NCBI GenBank assembly: GCA_903861445.1
Contig: CAIOUK010000187.1
Location: 1-11,069, forward strand
Length of the DNA stretch: 11,069 nt
Direction of reading: 5' to 3'
Source: an uncultured Verrucomicrobia subdivision 3 bacterium
GTDB taxonomy: Bacteria > Verrucomicrobiota > Verrucomicrobiia > Limisphaerales > UBA11358
Shown: one piece after another, positions 6,078-11,069 of the stretch
How positions within the stretch are numbered: the stretch's first letter is position 1
How the letters are laid out: each line of letters starts with the position of its first letter
Made by a program: the position numbers and the translations under genes
The notes under the pieces: generated by a model
What the model saw: only the letters and a program-made list of their open reading frames with translations
Database searches by the model: none
What the model was told of the DNA's origin: nothing

Positions 6078-6755
6078 TTAAACAATGGTCAACTGCACGC
6101 TGCTCTCGATGATGCCCGCGCTGATGGCATAGCGCGTGAGGCCGGCGGTATCGTGGATATCCAGCTTTTGCATGAGATGTTCGCGATGTTTCTCGACAGT
6201 CTTGAGGCCGATGCCGAGTTCCGAGGCGGTCTCCTTGTTGGCCTTGCCTTCGGCGATGAGTTGGAGCACTTCCATTTCGCGCGAAGTTAATTGGGCAACT
6301 TTCTTCTTGAGCAGTCCTGTGCGGTCGAGCGTTTGCGGCTGCAACCGATTCAGCCGCCGGGAAATGGCCGGACTGAAAACAGTTTTTCCCTGCTGCACTT
6401 CCCGGATGGTCTGGCACACGTCCTGTGAAGAGGCTTGCTTGAGCAGAAAGCCCACGGCACCGGACGCGATGGCGGTGTCCACATACGCGTCGTCATTATG
6501 CGCGGAAAGGATGAGGATTTTGGTGGCGGGATTGGCCTTGAGAATCTGCCGCGTGGCTTCCAGGCCATTGAGATGCGGCATCGCAATGTCCATCAAGACC
6601 ACGTCGGGCTGAAGTTTCTTGGCCATCGCCACCGCCTGACGGCCATCCGGCGCTTCGCCGACGACCTGAAGGTCGGCTTCGAATTTCAGCATATTGCGAA
6701 ACCCTTCGCGCACGACCACATGGTCTTCGGCCAAAAGAACAGTAATTTTTTTCAT
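6078..6755 (-). CDS. NarL/FixJ-family response regulator (REC + LuxR-type HTH)
   Basis: A 225-residue two-component response regulator. The receiver domain spans about 3-120: acidic pocket E10-D11, phospho-acceptor D56 in VVLMDIAMP, conserved S84 (ILSAH) and K106 (FLLKQ). A linker follows, and residues 156-215 are a LuxR/GerE winged-helix DNA-binding domain (LTSREMEVLQLIAEGKANKE, then ELGIGLKTVEKHREHLMQKL). All key residues are intact. Its ATG overlaps the kinase stop as ATGA (6755-6752), so the pair is translationally coupled and surely cognate. LuxR/NarL-type dimers often bind short palindromes with a small centre, and this is the only evident DNA-binding regulator in the window. That makes it the leading candidate to bind the seven ATGGGGTG...CACCCCAT elements, one of which lies ahead of its own operon. 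Confidence 0.95.
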   Translation of the reverse strand: MKKITVLLAEDHVVVREGFRNMLKFEADLQVVGEAPDGRQAVAMAKKLQPDVVLMDIAMPHLNGLEATRQILKANPATKILILSAHNDDAYVDTAIASGAVGFLLKQASSQDVCQTIREVQQGKTVFSPAISRRLNRLQPQTLDRTGLLKKKVAQLTSREMEVLQLIAEGKANKETASELGIGLKTVEKHREHLMQKLDIHDTAGLTRYAISAGIIESSVQLTIV

Positions 6756-7921
6756 AGCAATTTTGACTTCGACTTCAACAGACTGAATCTGCCGCCGGGA
6801 ATTTTGCCGAACGGGATTTGCGCCGTGATGGTGGTGCCTTTGCCCGGCAAAGATTCAACGCTAAATTTTCCGCCGACCATTTCCAGGCGTTCCCTCATGC
6901 CGAGCAGTCCGAGGCTTTTGCCGGCCTTGGCGTGCAAGGTGCGTTCCACTTGAAACGATTTGCCGTCGTCCATTATTTTCATGCAGATGCCGTCCGGCAA
7001 TTTTTGCAGGCTCACTTCCACGCGGCTCGCTTTCGCATGGCGGGCGACATTCGTGAGGGCTTCCTGGGCGACGCGGAACAGCACTGTGCGCCGGGCCGTC
7101 TCCAATTCTTCCACGCCGGCAAAAGCCGTCAAATGCGTGCGGACGCCGGTGCGCGCGGTGAAACTTTTCATGAACGAATGGAGAGCGGGAATCAGGCCGA
7201 GATCGTCCAGCACCGCCGGACGCAGTTCGCGCGCGAACCGGTGAACGATGTCCACCGACTTTTCCACCAGCCGTTGCGTGCGCGCGATGTTGCGGTCGAG
7301 ACCCTTGGTGTTGGTCGCGGCCTCCTTGGACAATGCCGCCAGGCGGACGTTGATGCCGGTCAGAGTTTGGGCGATGACATCGTGAAGCTCGCGGCTGATT
7401 TCCCGGCGCTCTTCCTCCTGGGCGAAAAGAATCTGCCGGGACAATTGCCGCAACTGTTCCTGCAACCGGTCCGACTGTTCGAGCAATTCAGAATAATGTC
7501 GTTCGCTTTTTCTAAGCGCTGTCTCCGCCGCTTTGCGCTGGGTGATTTCTACGTTTAATTCCAGATTCGAGGCGGCCAGTTCCACCGTGCGCCGGCTCAA
7601 GGCCTCGACGATTTTCCGCAGATAGACGGCGGCCGCCTGCGCGCTAAAATGCGTTTTCTCAATGGGCAGAATCGCCTCGGCAAAGAAAGCCCCCGCCTGT
7701 TTTACCAGCGCCGCGCGTTTGCCGGCCGGGCAGCCCGGCAACAGTTCGGTGACGAGCGTTTGCTCATGGAGCTTGGCCAGATCCAATGTCTGCAAGCCAG
7801 CGGCCAGCGCCTGATTGCCCAAACCGCGCGCCGACGCCAGGCTGGCCTTCCGCCCCTGTTTTATCTGGGTGCGCAACGCGTCCTGATAGCGGCGCGAGGA
7901 ATTGAAAAGTTTGCGTTTCAT
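6752..7921 (-). CDS. Cytoplasmic NarL-family sensor histidine kinase (HisKA_3 + HATPase)
   Basis: A 389-residue kinase with no membrane segments. Residues 8-100 form a helical N-terminal domain (RYQDALRTQIKQGRKASL, then LDLAKLHEQTL) that looks like the RsbU N-terminal type found on stress regulators. A coiled coil runs from about 105 to 165. The dimerisation and phospho-transfer domain of HisKA_3 type is at 165-240, with phospho-acceptor H180 in EISRELHDVIAQTL. The ATPase domain covers about 275-371, with N291 (QEALTNVARHA), the DDG motif at 318-320 and a glycine-rich LGLLGMRER. It is thus a complete kinase that probably senses a cytoplasmic signal or partner. It starts with ATGA overlap on the upstream kinase-like gene (7921-7918) and ends with ATGA overlap on the response regulator. 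Residues 1-230 are clearly paralogous to the upstream protein. Confidence 0.95.
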   Translation of the reverse strand: MKRKLFNSSRRYQDALRTQIKQGRKASLASARGLGNQALAAGLQTLDLAKLHEQTLVTELLPGCPAGKRAALVKQAGAFFAEAILPIEKTHFSAQAAAVYLRKIVEALSRRTVELAASNLELNVEITQRKAAETALRKSERHYSELLEQSDRLQEQLRQLSRQILFAQEEERREISRELHDVIAQTLTGINVRLAALSKEAATNTKGLDRNIARTQRLVEKSVDIVHRFARELRPAVLDDLGLIPALHSFMKSFTARTGVRTHLTAFAGVEELETARRTVLFRVAQEALTNVARHAKASRVEVSLQKLPDGICMKIMDDGKSFQVERTLHAKAGKSLGLLGMRERLEMVGGKFSVESLPGKGTTITAQIPFGKIPGGRFSLLKSKSKLL

Positions 7922-8616
7922 ATTTTTCCAAATTCACGGGCGACCCGCCGCACCGACTTGGCCGACTTGGCCACCAGCCGTTGCGTGCTGGCAATTTCAG
8001 ACTTCAACCCTTTGGTGTTGACCCGCGATTCCTGTTTCAACGTCAGCAACCGGACATTGATGCCCAGCAAGGTCTGGGCGACTTCATCCTGAAGTTCGAT
8101 GCTGATTTTTTTCCGTTCCTCCTCCTGCGCCGCCATCACCTGATGTGTCAGTTGTCGCAAACCTTCCTGCAAATGCAGGGAATCCTTTAACAGCTTGGTG
8201 TAATGAGCCCCGCTTTTTTTAAGGGCGGCCTCCACGTTTTTGCGCCGGCGGACGCCGCGTTTCAGTTGCAAATTGGTGGTGGCCAATTCCGCTGTGCGTC
8301 GGCTCAAGGTTTCCTTCAGCCGGGTCAAATCTGTCCGGCTCTGCCGCGCGGCGCGATGCGTGTCCACAATCGGCGTGAGGGCTTCGGTGAAAAAGATTTC
8401 CGCCTGCTTGAGCCGTCCGTTCTTGGCGTTGGCTAAATCCAATGTTGTCAGCGCGCGCTCGTGCATTCGCGCCAGTTCTAATGTCTCCACGCCGAGGCCG
8501 ACCGCCTGGCGTCCGAGTTCCAGCGCTGGCTGCAAGCTCGCGCGTGCGCCCGGCCGCAGGTGCGTTCGCAACGCCATCACATAGCGCTGTGACAGCCGGA
8601 TTAGTTTTTGCTTCAT
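7918..8616 (-). CDS. Kinase-like protein lacking the phospho-acceptor His and the ATPase domain
   Basis: A 232-residue paralogue of the first 230 residues of the downstream kinase: RsbU-N-like helical domain (RYVMALRTHLRPGARASL, then LELARMHERAL), coiled coil with RRTAELATTN, and a HisKA_3-like dimerisation segment. At the phospho-acceptor position it reads IELQDEVAQTLLGINVRL: Q176 (CAG, 8089-8091) replaces His, and the protein ends right after this domain with no ATPase. It can be neither a kinase nor a phospho-relay but could form mixed dimers with the real kinase. The frame is open and the ATGA overlap with the kinase is intact, so it looks like a maintained gene rather than decay. Start: ATG at 8616 matches the paralogue's MKRKL start; an upstream TTG (8709) would add an unrelated extension. 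A long-form palindrome lies 99 bases upstream. Confidence 0.88.
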   Translation of the reverse strand: MKQKLIRLSQRYVMALRTHLRPGARASLQPALELGRQAVGLGVETLELARMHERALTTLDLANAKNGRLKQAEIFFTEALTPIVDTHRAARQSRTDLTRLKETLSRRTAELATTNLQLKRGVRRRKNVEAALKKSGAHYTKLLKDSLHLQEGLRQLTHQVMAAQEEERKKISIELQDEVAQTLLGINVRLLTLKQESRVNTKGLKSEIASTQRLVAKSAKSVRRVAREFGKI

Positions 8617-8715
8617 ATTGACATCTTGCGGGCGGCAAAGCGGTGCAGAAAGCTTTATCTCGCAACGGAGATCGCCTAAGCGCGGCAAACATCGGATAAT
8701 TGTTACCAACTTACT

Positions 8716-8733
8716 ATGGGGTGTTCACCCCAT
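8716..8733 (-). promoter_or_regulatory. Palindrome copy 6 (long form), upstream of the signalling operon
   Basis: ATGGGGTGTTCACCCCAT, identical to copy 2. It lies 99 bases before the start of the kinase-like gene that opens the four-gene operon, between that start and the terminator of the repeat-protein gene. Its position suggests autoregulation if the operon's response regulator binds it. AATTAT on the minus strand (about 8694-8699) is the nearest -10-like sequence, at a different spacing from the other copies. Confidence 0.8.
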
Positions 8734-8748
8734 GGTGGCCAAGTAGCT

Positions 8749-8782
8749 AAAAACCCGGAAGCCAGCGGCCTGACTTCTGGGT
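8749..8782 (-). terminator. Intrinsic terminator of the repeat-protein gene
   Basis: On the minus strand a nine-pair stem, ACCCAGAAG with CTTCCGGGT (one G-U pair), encloses a GC-rich loop and is followed immediately by TTTT (plus-strand A-run 8749-8753). It begins 19 bases after the stop codon at 8802, in the right orientation, and separates this gene from the signalling operon promoter. Confidence 0.85.
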
Positions 8783-8801
8783 GGAAAATGCAGCGGGCGG
8801 G

Positions 8802-9335
8802 TTAGAACGACCAGTTCACAATCGGGAAACCGGTGGCAAGTTTGTCCGGAAATTCCTTGAACCACGGATTGTTACGGGCCACGTTCACAAAACCAATTTG
8901 CACGCCCCGGAGGTTTTCGGAGTAATTGAGCAGCCCCAGTTGGAGGCCGTGAAATTCCTGCGCGATGTTGATCCAGCCGGATTGGAGGCCGGTGAACGTG
9001 CCTTGGGAATAGTTAAGGACGCCGTCCTGCCAGCCGAGGAAGTTACTCCGGCTGACATTGAGGAGACCCCATTGCACACCGGTGTAGGAATCGGCGTAGT
9101 TGGCAATGAAGGCCCAGCTCAAACCCACGCTGTCGCCGGTGCTGCCGTTGACGATGCCAAGGTTGAGGCTGTGCTGCGGATTTTCGCCCCAGATGTTCAG
9201 GGCCAGACCGTTGATTTGGGTGGTCTTGGAGTGAATCGCGATGTCCGGCGTCAGCGAAAGTTGAAACGCCGCATCTTCGGCATTGGCAAAGGCCGCGCCG
9301 GCGAGGAACGAGGTGAGGAGCAATAATTTTTTCAT
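8802..9335 (-). CDS. Secreted beta-repeat protein (surface-repeat, LA_2272-like)
   Basis: A 177-residue exported protein. MKKLLLLTSFLAGAAFANA is a signal peptide cleaved near residue 19. The mature part is built from about six imperfect 16-20-residue repeats with the pattern G-x-Q-x-G-hydrophobic-x-N: GLALNIWGEN, HSLNLGIVNGS, GVQWGLLNVS, GWQDGVLNYS, GLQSGWINIA, GLQLGLLNYS, GVQIGFVNVA. It ends in NPWFKEFPDKLATGFPIVNW with a terminal Phe, a typical outer-membrane or beta-rich ending. It resembles the LA_2272-type surface-repeat proteins; I know no defined activity for these. Start choice: the Met at 9335 begins the signal peptide; the frame extends to 9383 without support. It has its own promoter, the palindrome upstream and a strong terminator downstream, so it is a single-gene unit. 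Confidence 0.75.
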   Translation of the reverse strand: MKKLLLLTSFLAGAAFANAEDAAFQLSLTPDIAIHSKTTQINGLALNIWGENPQHSLNLGIVNGSTGDSVGLSWAFIANYADSYTGVQWGLLNVSRSNFLGWQDGVLNYSQGTFTGLQSGWINIAQEFHGLQLGLLNYSENLRGVQIGFVNVARNNPWFKEFPDKLATGFPIVNWSF

Positions 9336-9358
9336 AGTAGTTTGTTGTTTCTTGTTCT

Positions 9359-9387
9359 TTTGTAAACCGTTTCCGTAATTCAATCAA
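9359..9387 (-). promoter_or_regulatory. Sigma-70-like promoter of the repeat-protein gene
   Basis: On the minus strand TTGATT (9382-9387) and TACAAA (9359-9364) are separated by exactly 17 bases, a plausible -35/-10 pair, about 12 bases short of the expected start point and with a leader of roughly 15-20 bases before the start codon at 9335. The -35 abuts the palindrome at 9387-9404. Confidence 0.55.
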
Positions 9388-9404
9388 TGGGGTGAACACC
9401 CCAT
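9387..9404 (-). promoter_or_regulatory. Palindrome copy 7 (long form), upstream of the repeat-protein gene
   Basis: ATGGGGTGAACACCCCAT, the same sequence as copies 2, 4 and 6 on the opposite strand (AA rather than TT at the centre). It lies 51 bases before the start at 9335, touching the -35 of the best promoter in the window, and 25 bases past the stop of the micro-gene operon. Confidence 0.8.
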
Positions 9405-9429
9405 GTCCAGCCGGTTTGTCTGGCTGAAG

Positions 9430-9606
9430 TCACTTTCCGCGATACTTTTCCGGGTTGCGAATCCGGTCGAGTCGTTCGACTTCCAGATCATTCAGAACCA
9501 TCCGCTGCTGACGCTGCTTGGATAAATTTGCGATGGCTTGGGGCAGCAAGCAAATCCGCGTGAACCCTTGGCCAACCTTCAGCCAAATGGTTTTGAGCGG
9601 GTTCAT
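9430..9606 (-). CDS. Small hypothetical protein ending in an RNPEKYRGK motif
   Basis: A 58-residue basic protein: an amphipathic N-terminus (NPLKTIWLKVGQGFTRICLL), a Gln/Arg-rich middle and a C-terminus LEVERLDRIRNPEKYRGK, whose ERLDRIRNP..Y pattern I have the impression recurs in small Verrucomicrobiota proteins. No domain is recognisable. Its ATG overlaps the stop of the previous gene as ATGA (9606-9603), so it is translationally coupled; the open frame continues upstream to 9699, but only over that gene. Last gene of the micro-gene operon. Function unknown. Confidence 0.65.
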   Translation of the reverse strand: MNPLKTIWLKVGQGFTRICLLPQAIANLSKQRQQRMVLNDLEVERLDRIRNPEKYRGK

Positions 9607-9818
9607 AACGACTTCCTGCCCACGACCGGACGGTGAACCAGTTGCCGATAGATTTGTTTTACAAAAGCATCGGCGCGGAAGCCGCTCGGTCCGACCCACG
9701 GTTCAAAACCTTGGCGGCCGTCCGCGACAAAGTCGCCGCGCTTGACGAGCTCGTTCCATTTCAGCGGCCTGAAACAGTCCGGCGAAATGGCAACCGCAGC
9801 TAAAGAGGTTTCGTTCAT
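9603..9818 (-). CDS. Small conserved hypothetical protein (71 residues)
   Basis: A 71-residue soluble protein with no signal peptide or membrane segment. The central region is Trp/Gly/Phe-rich: CFRPLKWNELVKRGDFVADG, then GFEPWVGPSGFRADAFVKQIYR. The WxExVxxGDFV pattern suggests a small beta domain, possibly an SH3-like fold, but I cannot assign a family. Its ATG shares one base with the preceding stop (TGATG at 9820-9816) and its own stop overlaps the next ATG (ATGA), placing it firmly inside a coupled operon and supporting it as a real gene. Function unknown. Confidence 0.65.
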   Translation of the reverse strand: MNETSLAAVAISPDCFRPLKWNELVKRGDFVADGRQGFEPWVGPSGFRADAFVKQIYRQLVHRPVVGRKSL

Positions 9819-10033
9819 CAGACACTCTTGGGTTTGACCAGCAGCAGCACAATGCCACCGATCAGCGCGAGCGCGCCAATCGCCGGTGAAATGTAATGGC
9901 TGTCGGTCGTCGCTATGTGCATCCCCAGAAACTCGATGGGTTTGCCCGGCGTCGTAAAACTCAAACCCGAATAGGCGAGCACCACAATGCCCAGCGTGAT
10001 GAGCAGGACGGATACGATGGTTTTGGTGCTCAT
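9818..10033 (-). CDS. Small two-helix membrane protein (DUF3185-like)
   Basis: A 71-residue protein with two membrane helices: TIVSVLLITLGIVVLAYSGL (about 5-24) and AIGALALIGGIVLLLV (about 51-66). They are joined by a polar loop carrying TTPGKPIEFLGMHI, with a basic C-terminal KPK. The layout resembles small inner-membrane proteins annotated as DUF3185 or plain hypothetical; the family call is tentative. The ATG overlaps the upstream gene's stop as ATGA (10033-10030), and a longer frame reaching 10231 merely runs across that gene. No function can be given beyond membrane location. Confidence 0.7.
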   Translation of the reverse strand: MSTKTIVSVLLITLGIVVLAYSGLSFTTPGKPIEFLGMHIATTDSHYISPAIGALALIGGIVLLLVKPKSV

Positions 10034-10179
10034 AAAACTTTTCGTCCGGTAATGATCCGAACTAGAACCATCACGATGGCAATGACCAGCAGGATGTGAA
10101 TGAAGCCGCCAATGGTGGTGCCGGTCACCAAACCCAGCAGCCACAGAACTAACAGGATTATCGCAAGTGTGTATAACAT
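10030..10179 (-). CDS. lmo0937-family small membrane protein
   Basis: A 49-residue protein, MLYTLAIILLVLWLLGLVTG followed by TTIGGFIHILLVIAIVMVLV and a basic end RIITGRKVL: two closely spaced membrane helices with a Gly-rich turn. This matches the lmo0937 / DUF5670-type micro-proteins (about 48-50 residues, MLYTxAxILLxLWLLGLVT...GGxIHxLLVIAIVxxLxR), which are widespread and of unknown function. GAAAG lies about eight bases before the ATG. It is the first gene of a chain of four overlapping micro-genes. A strong hairpin separates it from the BON-domain gene 63 bases upstream, so the two may be partly co-transcribed. Found by translating the gap. Confidence 0.88.
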   Translation of the reverse strand: MLYTLAIILLVLWLLGLVTGTTIGGFIHILLVIAIVMVLVRIITGRKVL

Positions 10180-10193
10180 ATATTTTCTTTCGG

Positions 10194-10230
10194 TGGCTGG
10201 CTGGTGGCACGCTGCCGCGCCAGCCAGCCA
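10194..10230. other. Strong intergenic hairpin between BON gene and micro-gene operon
   Basis: TGGCTGGCTGG (10194-10204) pairs perfectly with CCAGCCAGCCA (10220-10230), an 11-base-pair stem, with a further GGCA/TGCC pairing inside the loop. A T-run (10231-10236) follows on the plus strand only. For the leftward genes there is no T-run after the hairpin, so for them it looks more like a leaky attenuator or transcript-stabilising structure than an intrinsic terminator. No plus-strand gene needs a terminator here. Confidence 0.6.
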
Positions 10231-10242
10231 TTTTTTATCGGT

Positions 10243-11019
10243 CTATTTTTCAGCCAACGGCACGGCGATGGTCATATTATTGATCACGTTGGTCACGCCG
10301 CTGATGTCTTCCGTCAGCTTGGTGACGAGGCTTTTTTCCGCATCGTTCTTGGCAATGCCGGTGAGGGTGACAACGCCGTCCGTCGTGGAAACTCCGGTAT
10401 GGATGGCGCTGGTCGAATGATGCGACAGCAACGCCGACTTGACCTGCGCCGTGATGGACGCGTCGTCAATTTTGTCGCCGGTGGTGGGCGCCGCTGTGGG
10501 TGGGGTTTTGGCGATGGTCATGTTGTTCACAACCGTTTTGACATTGTCTATGTCCTTGGCGTATTCGGTCGTCAGTTCTTTCTGCGCCTGACTGGAGGCT
10601 TCACCGGTTAAGATGACGACTCCATTTTGCACGTTCACGTCGGTGCTGCTGGCGCTCACGTTGCGATGAAATAGCAACGCCGTTTTCACCTTCATGCTGA
10701 TCCAGGTGTCGGAATGTTCCGCCGGTTGGTCGCCTTTGATCAGGAGTTGATTGTGCACGCTCTTCACGCCGGGCAAACTGGCCACGGTATTTTCGGCCAG
10801 CGATTTGTGGGACGCTTCGGTGACGGTGCCCGTCAAGGTGACAACGCCGTCCTTGGATTCCGTTTTGATTGAATCGTTCTTGAGGGTGGTCTTGAACGTG
10901 TAGGACTTGGCGGCGGATGACTCAATGCGGTCGTCCGTATCGGCGGCGCGCAATGGCGAACTGCTGATTAACATGGTGCTCACTACGGCGGCGAGCGTTA
11001 GAGGGAATCGGGATTTCAT
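10243..11019 (-). CDS. Periplasmic protein with three BON domains
   Basis: A 258-residue exported protein. Residues 1-25 are a signal peptide ending SSPLRA|ADTDD. Three BON (OsmY-type) domains follow: about 29-95 (DGVVTLTGTV ... LPGVKSVHNQLLI), 103-170 (NGVVILTGEA ... IDNVKTVVNNMTI) and 185-252 (DGVVTLTGIA ... ISGVTNVINNMTI), the last two joined by a Pro/Thr/Ala linker. BON domains are thought to bind membranes or protect the envelope; OsmY is induced by osmotic stress and has two, so three copies make a longer variant. Start: the Met at 11019 begins the signal peptide and has GAAAG upstream; an in-frame Met at 11061 would add 14 residues with no signal character. Only 50 bases upstream are visible, with no palindrome in them. 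Downstream lie a hairpin and the micro-gene operon. Confidence 0.92.
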   Translation of the reverse strand: MKSRFPLTLAAVVSTMLISSSPLRAADTDDRIESSAAKSYTFKTTLKNDSIKTESKDGVVTLTGTVTEASHKSLAENTVASLPGVKSVHNQLLIKGDQPAEHSDTWISMKVKTALLFHRNVSASSTDVNVQNGVVILTGEASSQAQKELTTEYAKDIDNVKTVVNNMTIAKTPPTAAPTTGDKIDDASITAQVKSALLSHHSTSAIHTGVSTTDGVVTLTGIAKNDAEKSLVTKLTEDISGVTNVINNMTIAVPLAEK

Positions 11020-11069
11020 TTTGTATCTTTCGTTTGTTGGTTGGTTGTTTGCTTTTAACACTGGAGACA

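Noticed and set aside
7722..7740. GC-rich inverted repeat CCGGGCAGCCCGG inside the kinase gene
   Set aside because: Within coding sequence for a Pro-Gly-Cys-Pro-Ala turn; explained by codon use.
9408..9426. CAGCC/GGCTG hairpin just after the micro-gene operon
   Set aside because: Only five base pairs and no T-run; not supportable as a terminator.
1..11069. CRISPR array, insertion sequence, or second tRNA-end repeat (attR)
   Set aside because: No regularly spaced direct repeats, no transposase, and no further copy of the tRNA 3' end seen on reading through the window.

Overview
This window most likely comes from a Verrucomicrobiota-type bacterium (Pedosphaera-like lineages come to mind). That rests on my recognition of the integrase N-terminus, the run of small stress or envelope genes and the protein style. 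It is an inference, not a search result. It is chromosomal accessory DNA: a tRNA 3' end at the left edge is followed directly by the N-terminal stump of a tyrosine recombinase, the usual scar of an integrated element. Almost everything after that is transcribed leftwards (minus strand).

Layout, left to right: tRNA 3' end (1-27); integrase remnant (214-498, +); a DUF3309 mini-protein and a lipoprotein (516-1133); a free-standing AMPK/CBM48-type glycogen-binding-like protein (1296-1679); a polytopic membrane protein and a tiny lipoprotein (1799-2664); a 680-residue fusion of an MlaA/VacJ domain to an alpha/beta hydrolase (2748-4790); another tiny lipoprotein (5060-5245); a divergent STAS-like protein (5385-5750, +); a four-gene signalling operon (8616-5772) encoding a kinase-like protein lacking its phospho-acceptor His, a complete cytoplasmic NarL-family kinase, a LuxR/NarL-type response regulator and a membrane-anchored coiled coil; a secreted repeat protein (8802-9335) with a good terminator; four overlapping micro-genes (10179-9430); and a triple-BON-domain periplasmic protein (10243-11019).

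The most striking feature is not a gene. A palindrome, ATGGGGTGTTCACCCCAT or a shortened variant ATGGGGTGTTACCCTA, occurs seven times. Each copy is intergenic and lies upstream of a different leftward transcription unit. The exact long form precedes the glycogen-binding-like protein, the MlaA-hydrolase fusion, the kinase operon and the repeat protein. The short form precedes each of the three small lipoproteins. One short copy sits in the divergent gap and could also serve the STAS-like gene. The 18-bp symmetry with a 2-bp centre is compatible with LuxR/NarL-type regulators. The response regulator here is the only visible DNA-binding regulator, and its own operon carries a copy. My working model is a self-contained, autoregulated cell-envelope regulon; the link between regulator and site is untested. 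The BON gene's upstream region is cut off by the window end, so it cannot be judged.
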